This document shows, piece after piece, positions 53,110 through 62,536 of a DNA stretch of 64,000 nucleotides. The notes under the pieces are model-generated. The model worked only from the letters and a program-made list of their open reading frames with translations. It was not told the origin of the DNA and made no database searches. Made by a program: the position numbers and the translations under genes. The first letter of the stretch is position 1. Every line of letters starts with the position of its first letter. Origin of the DNA: an uncultured Acetatifactor sp. (GTDB taxonomy: Bacteria > Bacillota > Clostridia > Lachnospirales > Lachnospiraceae); the NCBI GenBank assembly GCA_910585805.1, contig CAJUFB010000005.1:1-64000 (forward strand), written 5' to 3'.

Positions 53110-55623
53110 ATGACAAAAAAACTGTATGAACTGATGAACTGGCCTGAAATCGAGGAACTCATCTATTCGGAATCGGACAATCCCCATAAACTGCTGGGAC
53201 CCCATAAATCCGGGCGGCAGACGCTTGTGCAGGCATATTTTCCGGGAGCGGAAGAGGCGGAGATCGTTTTCGAGGGCACCGGGGAGACCGTTAAAATGGA
53301 ACAGGCGGATGAGGACGGCTTCTTTGCGGCTCTGCTTCCCCAGAAAGAAAGTGAGCTTCCCGTTTACCATTATCTGGTAAAGGAAAAGGACGGCAGCGAA
53401 AAAGTTCGCGGCGAAGCATACCGTGCAAAACCGCAGATCACGGAAAAGGATACGGAGAAATTCAAAAACGGTATCCATTATACCATCTATGAAAAGCTGG
53501 GCGCCCATCCCATGGAAATCGACGGTGTGAAAGGAACTTACTTTGCTGTGTGGGCACCAGGTGTAATGCGGGCCAGCGTGGTGGGAGATTTCAACGCCTG
53601 GGACGGAAGGGCGCACCAGATGAGGCGGCTTTGGGATTCCGGCATTTTTGAGTTGTTTATTCCGGATGCGAAAGCAGGCGACAACTATAAGTTTGAGATG
53701 AAATTAAAGGGCGGGCTTACCTATCTGAAAGCAGACCCTTACGGAAATGCCGCCCAGCTTCGCCCGGAGACTGCTTCTGTCATCGCGGATCTGAATTCCT
53801 TCAAATGGACAGACGAAAAATTCATGAAGGGCAGAGACAGCTTTCAGACAGGGAACGTGCCGGTCAGTATATACGAACTGTATCTTGGTTCCGTGGTCAG
53901 GGAGGACAAGGAGACTTATCCCAATTACCGTGAGATTGCGGCAAAGCTGATCCCATATATCAAGGAGATGGGCTATACCCATGTGGAGCTGATGCCTGTG
54001 ATGGAGCATCCTCTGGACGGTTCCTGGGGATATCAGGTGATCGGATACTATGCGCCTACGGCCAGGTATGGATCTCCGGAAGATTTCATGTATTTTGTGA
54101 ATGAACTGCACAAAGCAGGGATCGGCGTGATCCTGGACTGGGTTCCGGCGCATTTTCCCAGGGATACTTACGGTTTATCTCATTTTGACGGTACCTGTCT
54201 CTATGAGCATCTGGATCCCAGACAGGGCAGCCATCCTCATTGGGGGACATTGATTTACAATTACGGCAGGCCCCAGGTCTCCAATTACCTGATCGCGAAT
54301 GCTTTGTTCTGGGTGGAAAAATACCACGCGGACGGCATCCGGATGGACGCTGTGGCGAGTATGCTTTATCTGGATTACGGTAAAAAGGATGGGGAATGGG
54401 TTGCCAATATGTACGGCGGAAAGGAGAACCTGGAAGCCATCGAACTGATCAAGCATCTGAATTCCGTCATGAAGAAACGGAATCCCGGTGTCCTTACCAT
54501 TGCGGAGGAGAGTACTGCATTCCCGAAGATTACGGGAGCGCTGGAGGACGACGGGCTGGGCTTTGACCTGAAGTGGAATATGGGCTTTATGAACGATTAT
54601 CTGGATTATATCAAATATGATCCTTATTTCAGGAGCCACCGCCATGGGGAGTTGACCTTCAGCATGGTCTATGCATACAGCGAGAAATTTATTCTGGTAT
54701 TTTCACATGATGAGGTGGTGCACGGCAAGGCGTCCCTGATCGGGAAGATGCCGGGAGAGAGGGAGCAGAAATTTGCGAATCTGCGTCTTACCTTTGCCTA
54801 TATGATGACCCATCCGGGCAAGAAGCTGCTGTTTATGGGGCAGGATCTGGGCGAATTCGATGAGTGGAACGAGAACCGAAGTGTGGAATGGGAGCTTGGG
54901 GAGGTGCCTGAGCATAAGGGGATCTCTGTGCTGATGAAGGATCTGAATCATCTGTATCGCACAACTCCTGCGCTTTACGAGCTGGATGATATGCCGGAAG
55001 GCTTTGAGTGGGTGAACCATATCTCTGCCCAGGACTGCTACCTGACCTATCTGAGAAAGGGGAGAAATGCGGATGAAATGCTTCTGATCGTGGCGAATTT
55101 TGCCGGTGTGGAACGGGAGATCACCACCGGAACGCCTCTGGCGGGAAAGTATAAGGAGATTTTTAATTCCGACAATGCAAAGTATGGCGGCACAGGGATC
55201 GTGAATAACAGGGTGAAACGGGCGAAAGCCGGGGAATGGGACGACAGGCCTTATTCTGTCACGGTGAAGATGGCGCCTCTGTCTCTGAGTATATTGAAAT
55301 ATATTCCTTATACCATGGAGGAGCTGCGTTCCATGGAAGAGGTTCGTTCCATGGAAGAGGTTCATTCCATGGAAGAGGTTCATTCCGTGGAAGAATCTGC
55401 TGAGAAGCCTGCGGTGAAGGCTGAAAAAGCGTCAGGAAAGAAAGCGATTGCTGAGAAAGGCAAAGCATCTGCAGAGAAAGTGGCCTCAAAAGAAACAAAG
55501 AAAAAAACAGCGGCAGGACAAGGAAAGAAAACGGAAACGGGAAAAGAGCCGGCAGGAAAATCCGGAAAAGGGAAGAGCAGTGCAAAGAAGACTCCTTCCG
55601 GAAAGAAAAAAGAGGTTCAGTGA
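53110..55623 (+). CDS. glgB: 1,4-alpha-glucan branching enzyme with long basic tail
   Basis: Makes alpha-1,6 branches in glycogen. 837 residues: N-terminal carbohydrate-binding domains (to about 225), then a GH13 barrel with DWVPAHFPRD, GIRMDAVASML (nucleophile Asp), TIAEESTAFP (acid Glu) and FSHDEVVHGK, then the C-terminal beta domain. The core ends near residue 730. An extra tail of about 100 residues follows: four copies of a six-residue unit (MEEVRS/MEEVHS), then a Lys/Ala/Gly-rich stretch like histone H1. No other glycogen gene is near. Confidence 0.93.
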   Translation: MTKKLYELMNWPEIEELIYSESDNPHKLLGPHKSGRQTLVQAYFPGAEEAEIVFEGTGETVKMEQADEDGFFAALLPQKESELPVYHYLVKEKDGSEKVRGEAYRAKPQITEKDTEKFKNGIHYTIYEKLGAHPMEIDGVKGTYFAVWAPGVMRASVVGDFNAWDGRAHQMRRLWDSGIFELFIPDAKAGDNYKFEMKLKGGLTYLKADPYGNAAQLRPETASVIADLNSFKWTDEKFMKGRDSFQTGNVPVSIYELYLGSVVREDKETYPNYREIAAKLIPYIKEMGYTHVELMPVMEHPLDGSWGYQVIGYYAPTARYGSPEDFMYFVNELHKAGIGVILDWVPAHFPRDTYGLSHFDGTCLYEHLDPRQGSHPHWGTLIYNYGRPQVSNYLIANALFWVEKYHADGIRMDAVASMLYLDYGKKDGEWVANMYGGKENLEAIELIKHLNSVMKKRNPGVLTIAEESTAFPKITGALEDDGLGFDLKWNMGFMNDYLDYIKYDPYFRSHRHGELTFSMVYAYSEKFILVFSHDEVVHGKASLIGKMPGEREQKFANLRLTFAYMMTHPGKKLLFMGQDLGEFDEWNENRSVEWELGEVPEHKGISVLMKDLNHLYRTTPALYELDDMPEGFEWVNHISAQDCYLTYLRKGRNADEMLLIVANFAGVEREITTGTPLAGKYKEIFNSDNAKYGGTGIVNNRVKRAKAGEWDDRPYSVTVKMAPLSLSILKYIPYTMEELRSMEEVRSMEEVHSMEEVHSVEESAEKPAVKAEKASGKKAIAEKGKASAEKVASKETKKKTAAGQGKKTETGKEPAGKSGKGKSSAKKTPSGKKKEVQ
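55312..55397 (+). repeat. 18-bp tandem repeat in the glgB tail
   Basis: Units of TCCATGGAAGAGGTTCGT or TCCATGGAAGAGGTTCAT, four to five in a row, in frame, coding for the acidic MEEV(R/H)S units. Confidence 0.8.
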
Positions 55624-55660
55624 TCTTTACAAAAAACAATGCGGGAAAGGATAGAAAGCC

Positions 55661-56572
55661 GTGACGATATTGGGGCTGACGGCAGAGGGTGCCGCCGGAA
55701 ATATAATAGAAGAGATCGGAGGACTGGAAGAGCGGATGCATCCTGACCTGATCAAAGAATTTATGAGCCAGCTTCCGGAAAAGGCGCTGAATTTCGGGGT
55801 GCGCTTATTGCTGGCAGTGGTGTTTTTTCTGATTGGTGTCAATCTGATAAAATTTATTCGGAAGATCATCAAAAAATCCATGAGACGCGCCAATGTGGAG
55901 TTAGGTGTCATCCAGTTTGCGGATTCTTTTGTCAGGGCCACGCTCTATGCATTGCTGGTGGCGCTGCTTGCCTCCTCGTTTGGGATGGATGCGGCCAGTG
56001 TGGTGGCTGTGCTGGGTTCTGCTGGTGTGGCCATCGGTCTGGCGGTCCAGGGCAGCCTGTCCAATCTGGCCGGAGGCGTGCTGATTCTGGCGCTGAAGCC
56101 GTTCAAGGTGGGGGACTATATTAAAGAAGGGTATTCCGACAAGGAAGGAACCGTCACGGAAATCCAGATTTTTTACACAAAGCTTCTGACACCGGATAAC
56201 CAGACGGTCATTCTGCCCAACGGTAATCTGGCAAACAACAGCCTGGTCAATGTCACCACGCAGGAAGCGCGCCGTATGGACATTTCGGTGGGAATCTCCT
56301 ATCATGCAGACCTGAAGAAGGCAAAAGATGTGCTGCTGCAGGTGCTTGCCGGGGACGAGGCCGTTCTGAAAGACAGGGATTATCTGGTATATGTGGACTC
56401 CCTTGCCGATTCCAGCGTGATGCTTGGAGTCCGCTGCTGGTTCCGGCAGGAGGATTTCTGGCAGGGAAAGTGGCGTATTACGGAGAACTGTAAGCTGAAA
56501 CTGGATGAAAACGGGATTGAGATCGCCTTTCCCCAGCTGGATGTACATCTGGACGGTAAGATTTCGTCCTGA
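55661..56572 (+). CDS. mscS: Small-conductance mechanosensitive channel
   Basis: Heptameric channel that opens under membrane tension to release osmolytes. 303 residues: helices at about 45-70, 85-110 and the pore helix GSAGVAIGLAVQGSLSNLAG; then the beta domain (FKVGDYIKEG, VTEIQIFYTKLLTPDNQTVI, LPNGNLANNSLVNVT) and C-terminal domain. GTG start at 55661 follows AAAGGATAG. The gene lies 37 bases after glgB. Confidence 0.9.
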   Translation: MTILGLTAEGAAGNIIEEIGGLEERMHPDLIKEFMSQLPEKALNFGVRLLLAVVFFLIGVNLIKFIRKIIKKSMRRANVELGVIQFADSFVRATLYALLVALLASSFGMDAASVVAVLGSAGVAIGLAVQGSLSNLAGGVLILALKPFKVGDYIKEGYSDKEGTVTEIQIFYTKLLTPDNQTVILPNGNLANNSLVNVTTQEARRMDISVGISYHADLKKAKDVLLQVLAGDEAVLKDRDYLVYVDSLADSSVMLGVRCWFRQEDFWQGKWRITENCKLKLDENGIEIAFPQLDVHLDGKISS

Positions 56573-56603
56573 TGAGAGATTTTTGTATTAGGAGCAGGTC
56601 GGA

Positions 56604-57257
56604 ATGGGAGAGAACCGTTATTTTCAAAAAGCATTGTCCGATTTTATGTATGAGTCAGCCAGTGGAGGAGCAATCCGCCATCTGGCTGATTCCGGTTATA
56701 CGGTCCGCCGGATCGTCGAAAATCTGGATTTTCCCACACCGTATGAGCGGGTTCAGAAAGCGGTGTGGGAGCATCTGATCAGGCAGGGAACCATACTGCT
56801 GGAAAAGCCCGGCAGAAGCGCACAGAAGGAATCCGTCAGCTATGTCAGAGAATATGACCAGTATGGCAAGGCTTCCTTCCGTCGTATCGTCGTGCAGGAG
56901 GAAGGGGAAAAGGTGACGGACTGGAGTATAAAGGCTCTGGGCAGTAATGAGTGGACGGCAGAGGATTTGGCCGTTCTGCTGCGTCATAAAAGGGATGCAA
57001 ATGGTCAGGAGCATGCCTGCGTTTCTTTTGATTTCGGTCTGGCCAGCAGAAAGGAGCCAGAGAAGTATGAAGCGATGTTGTCTGCTTTGGAGGAGGATCA
57101 GAGGGAATATGTGTCGGGTTTGCCCTGGGAAGGGCGGCGCGTATACCATAAATTGAATTTTCGCGGTATGGAGATGCTGATACAGCTTTATGAGGCTGGA
57201 CAGTATCAGGGAGAATGCTATTTCCTTAAGACAAGGGAAATCCTGCAGATTGGATGA
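56604..57257 (+). CDS. Conserved-looking protein of unknown function
   Basis: 217 residues, soluble, mixed helix and strand. IRHLADSGYTVRRIVENLDF and YERVQKAVWEHLIRQGTIL in the N-terminal half could form a winged-helix-like fold; the C-terminal part (YVSGLPWEGRRVYHKLNFRG) has no known motif. TTAGGAG upstream supports the start. It follows mscS by 31 bases in the same direction. Not recognised. Confidence 0.65.
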   Translation: MGENRYFQKALSDFMYESASGGAIRHLADSGYTVRRIVENLDFPTPYERVQKAVWEHLIRQGTILLEKPGRSAQKESVSYVREYDQYGKASFRRIVVQEEGEKVTDWSIKALGSNEWTAEDLAVLLRHKRDANGQEHACVSFDFGLASRKEPEKYEAMLSALEEDQREYVSGLPWEGRRVYHKLNFRGMEMLIQLYEAGQYQGECYFLKTREILQIG

Positions 57258-57428
57258 AGAAAGGCAAAGAGTCTGGAGGAAGAGTTCGATCTGAAGACGG
57301 CCACGTTTGTCTTTACGTCAAGGAGCAGCAGGATTCGGATTGTCACCGCGAAAATCGTGAGCACAGCCCTTGCCGATATGCCGATTGGTTTGTGCGGCGG
57401 CATTCTGTACGACGTGGTAATACTTAGT
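57258..57428. other. Gene-free stretch before the repeat
   Basis: No full reading frame; a short plus-strand frame (STALADMPIGLCGGILYDVV) looks like a broken piece of a membrane protein. The whole gap 57258-57712 carries no intact gene. Confidence 0.3.
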
Positions 57429-57531
57429 AATTGTCGGAAAATAACTGATACAACTTCTTTAAGGAAAAGCCCGGAAATATAAGGAAAACGGCTTTAAACC
57501 CGTATCAGTTATTTGTAGACACTTCCTTAGC
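57429..57531. repeat. Palindromic dispersed repeat, best-preserved copy
   Basis: Arms GTCGGAAAATAACTGATAC (57434-57452) and GTATCAGTTATTTGTAGAC (57503-57521) share 16 pairing positions of 19; a second stem AAAGCC (57467-57472)/GGCTTT (57491-57496) lies inside. Ends are TAATTGTCGG and GACACTTCCTTAG. The whole forms one long hairpin, as in MITE- or REP-type elements. Confidence 0.8.
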
Positions 57532-57712
57532 TGCGGACAGCCCTGGAACGATGTCTGGGCTGCCGGCGGTCGTCGGAAAGGAGATCCTGATCTGTCTGAT
57601 CGTGTTGTTCTATGTTTCCACGGAGGAGGAACAGCTCCATGAGGATATGGTATTGAGCTGCTCGCCGGATGAGGGGAAAACAAAAGATCGTGGGCGTCAG
57701 AGTAGCAAACGG

Positions 57713-59053
57713 CTATTGAATGCCTTCACTGAGCTTCTTATATTCTGTTGTGTAAAAGAAGATGGAGAGAGCCATGGCGATAGTCCATCCCACAGGCCAT
57801 GAGCACCATATCCCCAGAGCGGAATCCGTTACGCCGGAGAGCACAAAGGCCAGGACCACCCGCAGCATCAGGTCCAGGAAGGTAGCGGCCATAAATTTCC
57901 CCATTGCGCTTGCGCCCCGGAGGATGCCGTCCGCCACCAGCTTTGAGGATACCACAAAGTAGAACGGGGACAATACCCACAGAAACTGCTGTCCGGTCAG
58001 CATGGCAGCTTCAGAGTCCTGCTTCAGAAACAGCAATAACAGATACCTGCCGCAGAAAATGTAGAGGAGGCAGAACGGAATGCACAGACACCACACCATT
58101 TTCAAACCGGCCCGGAAGCATTCACGGATACGTCCGAACCGGCCTGCGCCCAGGTTCTGCGCCGAAAAGTTGGAGATACCGTTGCCGATGGTAGTGAAGG
58201 ATGTAATGACCAGGTTGTTCAGCTTTACCGCTGCGGAGTAACCGGCCATGACGGAAGCTCCGAAGCCATTGATCACGCTCTGGATCAGGATATTTCCCAC
58301 CGATACGAAGCTTTGCTGCAGGATGCTGGGAATGGCGATCACCAGGATTTTCTTCAATAATTCCCGGTCAAACAGCGCCGCCTTTTCTTCTGACCGGATC
58401 TTCCGCAGTCTCTTCCATACTGCCAGTACAGCCAGAATGCAGCTGACGCCCTGACAGAGGAAGGTAGCCCAGGCAACGCCTGCCACGCCCATGCCGAAAG
58501 ACTTGACAAACAGGATATCCACGGCGATATTTGAGGTGGATGACGCGGCCAGGAAATAAAAGGGTGTCCTGGAGTCGCCCAGCGCGGAGAAAATTCCGGT
58601 GGCAATATTGTAAAAGAACACAAAGGGAAGTCCCCATATATAGATATCCAGATACAGTCCGGAATCGGCGAACACTTCCTCAGGTGTACGGATGAGCCGC
58701 AGCAGCGGGTCACAGCCCAGGATGCCTGCAAACATCAGCAGGGCGCAGAGGGCGGCGCTGAAGATACAGGCCGTGGTGACGGCAGTTTTCAGCGCGCCGT
58801 ACTTTTTTGCTCCGAAGAGCTGGGAGACGATGACGGAGCATCCCATATTGCAGCCAAACGCAAAGGCGATAAAGATCAATGTGATCTCGTAACTGTTTCC
58901 CACAGCCGCCAGCGCGTTCTCTCCGATGAATTTTCCGGCTACCAGGCTGTCCGCTATATTGTAGAGCTGTTGGAATACAATGCTGCCAAACAGGGGAAGA
59001 CAGAACTGCCAAAGCACTTTCTCCGGTTTCCCTACAGTCAGATCTTTGTTCAT
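57713..59053 (-). CDS. MATE-family efflux transporter
   Basis: 446 residues, about twelve hydrophobic segments; LPLFGSIVFQQLYNIADSLVAG is the N-terminal MATE signature and IPSILQQSFVSVGNILIQSV its second-half equivalent. Substrate unknown. Start at 59053 (MNKDLTVGKPEKVLW) after AAAGGACG; an ATG at 59080 lies upstream in frame. The LysR gene is divergent and likely controls it. Confidence 0.88.
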   Translation of the reverse strand: MNKDLTVGKPEKVLWQFCLPLFGSIVFQQLYNIADSLVAGKFIGENALAAVGNSYEITLIFIAFAFGCNMGCSVIVSQLFGAKKYGALKTAVTTACIFSAALCALLMFAGILGCDPLLRLIRTPEEVFADSGLYLDIYIWGLPFVFFYNIATGIFSALGDSRTPFYFLAASSTSNIAVDILFVKSFGMGVAGVAWATFLCQGVSCILAVLAVWKRLRKIRSEEKAALFDRELLKKILVIAIPSILQQSFVSVGNILIQSVINGFGASVMAGYSAAVKLNNLVITSFTTIGNGISNFSAQNLGAGRFGRIRECFRAGLKMVWCLCIPFCLLYIFCGRYLLLLFLKQDSEAAMLTGQQFLWVLSPFYFVVSSKLVADGILRGASAMGKFMAATFLDLMLRVVLAFVLSGVTDSALGIWCSWPVGWTIAMALSIFFYTTEYKKLSEGIQ

Positions 59054-59084
59054 ATTTTTTGCGTCCTTTCTTGAAAACATTTCC

Positions 59085-59112
59085 TTGCATCTTTCTGAAT
59101 GTATATTATAAT
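59085..59112 (+). promoter_or_regulatory. Promoter of lysR-type gene
   Basis: TTGCAT and TATAAT with a 16-base spacer in the divergent MATE/LysR region. Confidence 0.55.
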
Positions 59113-59168
59113 ACTTTTTGTGAGATATGAAAAATACATATAATATATCGGAGAAATATCAAAAAGAT

Positions 59169-60083
59169 ATGGATATTAATTTTGAGTACTACAAGATATT
59201 TTATTATGTGGCGAAATACAGGAATATCACAAAGGCTGCCACGGCCCTGGGGAGCAATCAGCCCAATGTGACACGCATTATGAAACTGCTGGAGGCGCAG
59301 CTGAACTGCAGGCTTTTTGTGCGGGAAGCCAGGGGGATCAGCCTGACGGAGGAGGGGGAGCTGCTCTATTCCCATGTGGAGGTGGCATACAGGCATCTGC
59401 TGAATGCCCAGGAAGAAATCGGCAGGCCTGATTCGCCGGGCCGGGGCACGGTGGAGATCGGAGTTACCGACACGGCGCTTCATCTGTTCCTGTTAAGCGC
59501 CCTGCATGATTTTAAGAGGGAATTTCCTGCGATCAGGATCAAGATCCATAACCACACCACCCTGGAAATCGTAAAGCAGCTTGTGAGCGGTAAACTGGAT
59601 TTTGCGGTGATCACGACGCCCTTTGATATTCCAAAGACGTTTTCCTGTGAAAAAGTGCTCGATTTCAAGGAGATACTGGCAGGCGGAGTACAGTATCAGA
59701 GTCTGTGCGGAATGCCGATGGAGCTGGAGGAACTGAAGGATTGCTCCTGGGTAGGGCTGGGCAGGGGAAGCGCCACCTATGAGTTATACCGGAATTTTTT
59801 CCTGGAACATAAGCTGGATATGGAACTGGACATGGAGGTGACCACCTCTGACCTGATGCTGCCTTTGCTTGAGAGCAACCTGGGGATAGGATTTGTACCG
59901 GAGACGTTGGCGTACCCTCTGCTGGAGAAAAAGACACTGGTTCAGATCCCCGTAAAATGCGCCATCCCCAGGCGTTCCATACAGATCGTCTCGGACAGGG
60001 GACGCGGCAAAAGCCTGGCGGCGGATACCTTCTATAAATATCTGGAGGCCAGGCGCAAGGCCGATACAGGATATGAAAGCTGA
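59169..60083 (+). CDS. LysR-family transcriptional regulator
   Basis: 304 residues. N-terminal winged HTH: YYKIFYYVAKYRNITKAATA and SNQPNVTRIMKLLEAQLN; effector-binding domain from about residue 90. Start at 59169 is preferred because it matches the usual opening; an in-frame ATG at 59127 would leave a leader of only 8 bases and no ribosome site. Divergent to the MATE gene, the common layout for a regulator and its target, so control of the pump is likely by context. Confidence 0.85.
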   Translation: MDINFEYYKIFYYVAKYRNITKAATALGSNQPNVTRIMKLLEAQLNCRLFVREARGISLTEEGELLYSHVEVAYRHLLNAQEEIGRPDSPGRGTVEIGVTDTALHLFLLSALHDFKREFPAIRIKIHNHTTLEIVKQLVSGKLDFAVITTPFDIPKTFSCEKVLDFKEILAGGVQYQSLCGMPMELEELKDCSWVGLGRGSATYELYRNFFLEHKLDMELDMEVTTSDLMLPLLESNLGIGFVPETLAYPLLEKKTLVQIPVKCAIPRRSIQIVSDRGRGKSLAADTFYKYLEARRKADTGYES

Positions 60084-60098
60084 AGACGTAGGATAAAT

Positions 60099-60143
60099 AC
60101 CATATATGTTGCGGTTTATATATAAGTGAAATACAATATATTG
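60099..60143 (+). promoter_or_regulatory. Possible pair of NrdR boxes
   Basis: ACCATATATGTTG (60099-60111) and ACAATATATTG (60133-60143) resemble the NrdR consensus ACAxTATATxxTGT and are centred 33 bases apart, about three helical turns; the second overlaps the -35 box. Confidence 0.5.
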
Positions 60144-60169
60144 ACATTTCCCCCATACCTGTCTATAAT
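60141..60169 (+). promoter_or_regulatory. Consensus promoter of nrdD
   Basis: TTGACA, 17 bases, TATAAT: a perfect sigma-A promoter. The transcript would have a leader of about 190 bases with short stems (CCGA/TCGG) before the ATG. Confidence 0.8.
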
Positions 60170-60364
60170 ATGGACAGTAAGCATTCCTGGAAGAGATTTC
60201 TGGTTTTACCGGTTTCCGGCCCTGGACCATTTGTTTTGAAATTGCTGTTGGAATCGCCTGGTTGGGAAGAGCCGATAAGGATCGGACCGCCCGGTTTCAG
60301 GGAATCGGCCGGGAGATCGTCACAGGAGAACATCGTATTACAACTGTAAAAAGGAGATGGAAAT

Positions 60365-62536
60365 ATGAAGGTGATCAAGAGGAATGGGGAAGAGGTGCAG
60401 TTTGACTCGGGCAAGATCGTAAATGCCGTCAATGCCGCGAATATGGGGACAGAGCCGATTCACAGACTGAATGAATATCAGGTCCAGGCGATTGCGGATA
60501 CTGTGGAGGGTAAAATCCAGGAGATGACCCACATCGCCCATGTGGAAGACATACAGGATATGGTGGAGACCGGCATCATGGAGATGCGGGGTTATGAAGT
60601 TGCCCAGAAATATGTGCGGTACCGCTATAAGCGGGAGTTGACCCGCAAGTCCAACACCACGGACAACGGAATCCTTGCTCTGATTGAGCATCTGAACGAA
60701 ACTGTCAATCAGGAGAATTCCAATAAAAATCCGGTGATCAATTCCACACAGCGGGATTATATGGCAGGAGAGGTGAGCAAGGACCTGACCATGCGTGTGC
60801 TGCTTCCGGAGGAAATCGTGAAAGCGCATGAGGATGGTATCATCCATTTCCATGATTCGGATTATTATGCACAGAAAGAGCATAACTGCGACCTGATCAA
60901 TCTGGAGGACATGCTTCAGAACGGAACGGTAATCAGTGAGACAATGATTGAAAAACCGCACAGCTTCTTTACTGCCTGCAATGTGACCACGCAGATTGTG
61001 GCCCAGGTGGCCAGCAATCAGTACGGCGGGCAGACATTTACCCTGTCCCATCTGGCGCCTTTTGTGGATATCAGCAGGCAGAAGATACGCAGCACGGTTG
61101 TGGAGGAGAGGACAGTCTGCGGAGATTCCCTGGACCCGGAAATCGTGGAAAAAATCGTGGATAGCCGCCTGAAAAGCGAGATCAGGAGCGGAATCCAGAC
61201 CATACAGTATCAGTTGATTACCCTTATGACCTGTAACGGGCAGGCACCTTTCGTGACCATGTTCATGTATCTGGATGAGGTGCCGGATGGGCGGGTGAGA
61301 GAGGACCTTGCCATGCTGATAGAGGAAGTTCTCCATCAGCGGATGCAGGGCGTGAAAAACGAAAAGGGAATCTGGATTACGCCTGCATTTCCAAAACTGG
61401 TGTATGTGCTGGACGAAGACAATATCAGCGAAAACGCAAAGTACTGGTATCTGACAGAACTTGCTGCGAAATGTACGGCAAAACGCCTGGTGCCGGACTA
61501 TATTTCGGCGAAAGTCATGCGTTCCCTGAAGAAGGGGGATGTCTATCCCTGCATGGGCTGCCGTTCTTTTCCCACAGTGGAGGACAACCAGCGCAATCCG
61601 GACGGTTCACGGAAGTATTACGGAAGATTCAACCAGGGTGTGGTCACCATCAATCTGGTGGATGTGGCATGCTCTTCCAAGGGAGATATGGAGCAGTTCT
61701 GGAAGATATATGAAGAGCGGCTGGAGCTGTGCCACCGGGCGCTGCGCTGCCGCCATGAGCGCCTGTTGGGGACAAAATCCGATGTGGCCCCTATTTTATG
61801 GCAGCACGGTGCCCTGGCCAGACTTAAAAAAGGGGAAAAGATTGACAGCCTGTTATATAACGGATATTCCACCATTTCCCTGGGGTATGCAGGACTCTGT
61901 GAGATGTGCGTGCGCATGCTGGGAAAGACTCACACTTCTCAGGAGGGCAGGGAGTTTGCCCTGAAGGTCATGCAGAAGATGAATGATAAATGCCTGGAAT
62001 GGAAAGAGGCGGAGCACATCAGCTATTCCGTTTACGGAACGCCGATGGAATCCACCACCTACAAGTTTGCCAAGTGCCTTCAGAAAAGGTTTGGCATCAT
62101 TCCCGGCGTGACGGACAAGAATTATATTACAAACAGCTACCATGTCCATGTGACGGAGCCCATTGACGCTTTCAGCAAGCTGAAATTTGAGGCGGATTTC
62201 CAACGGCTTTCCCCCGGCGGTGCCATCAGCTATGTGGAGGTTCCGAATCTCCAGGGGAATACGGAAGCTGTCCTGGCGGTGATGAAATTTATTTATGACA
62301 ATATCGTCTATGCGGAACTGAACACCAAGAGTGACTACTGCGGACACTGCGGTTATGATGGGGAAATACGTATCGTATCGGACGAGGACGGGAAACTGGT
62401 GTGGGAATGTCCAAACTGCGGCTCAAGGGAGCAGGAGGAACTGTTTGTGGCGAGGCGTACCTGCGGGTATATCGGAACCCAGTTCTGGAACCAGGGGAGG
62501 ACTCAGGAGATCAGGGACAGGGTGCTGCATCTGTGA
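60365..62536 (+). CDS. nrdD: Anaerobic ribonucleoside-triphosphate reductase
   Basis: Class III reductase making dNTPs without oxygen through a glycyl radical. 723 residues: ATP-cone (1-90; VIKRNGEEVQFDSGKIVNAV), ten-stranded barrel with GVVTINL, zinc site CGHCGYDG with CPNCGS, and the radical loop RTCGYIGTQFWNQGRTQE at the C-terminus. AAAAGGAG precedes the ATG. The activase gene nrdG, which usually follows, is not present immediately downstream. Confidence 0.95.
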   Translation: MKVIKRNGEEVQFDSGKIVNAVNAANMGTEPIHRLNEYQVQAIADTVEGKIQEMTHIAHVEDIQDMVETGIMEMRGYEVAQKYVRYRYKRELTRKSNTTDNGILALIEHLNETVNQENSNKNPVINSTQRDYMAGEVSKDLTMRVLLPEEIVKAHEDGIIHFHDSDYYAQKEHNCDLINLEDMLQNGTVISETMIEKPHSFFTACNVTTQIVAQVASNQYGGQTFTLSHLAPFVDISRQKIRSTVVEERTVCGDSLDPEIVEKIVDSRLKSEIRSGIQTIQYQLITLMTCNGQAPFVTMFMYLDEVPDGRVREDLAMLIEEVLHQRMQGVKNEKGIWITPAFPKLVYVLDEDNISENAKYWYLTELAAKCTAKRLVPDYISAKVMRSLKKGDVYPCMGCRSFPTVEDNQRNPDGSRKYYGRFNQGVVTINLVDVACSSKGDMEQFWKIYEERLELCHRALRCRHERLLGTKSDVAPILWQHGALARLKKGEKIDSLLYNGYSTISLGYAGLCEMCVRMLGKTHTSQEGREFALKVMQKMNDKCLEWKEAEHISYSVYGTPMESTTYKFAKCLQKRFGIIPGVTDKNYITNSYHVHVTEPIDAFSKLKFEADFQRLSPGGAISYVEVPNLQGNTEAVLAVMKFIYDNIVYAELNTKSDYCGHCGYDGEIRIVSDEDGKLVWECPNCGSREQEELFVARRTCGYIGTQFWNQGRTQEIRDRVLHL

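Noticed and set aside
57551..57802. An 83-codon plus-strand frame near the MATE gene
   Set aside because: Its end is antisense to the MATE gene and there is no ribosome-binding site.
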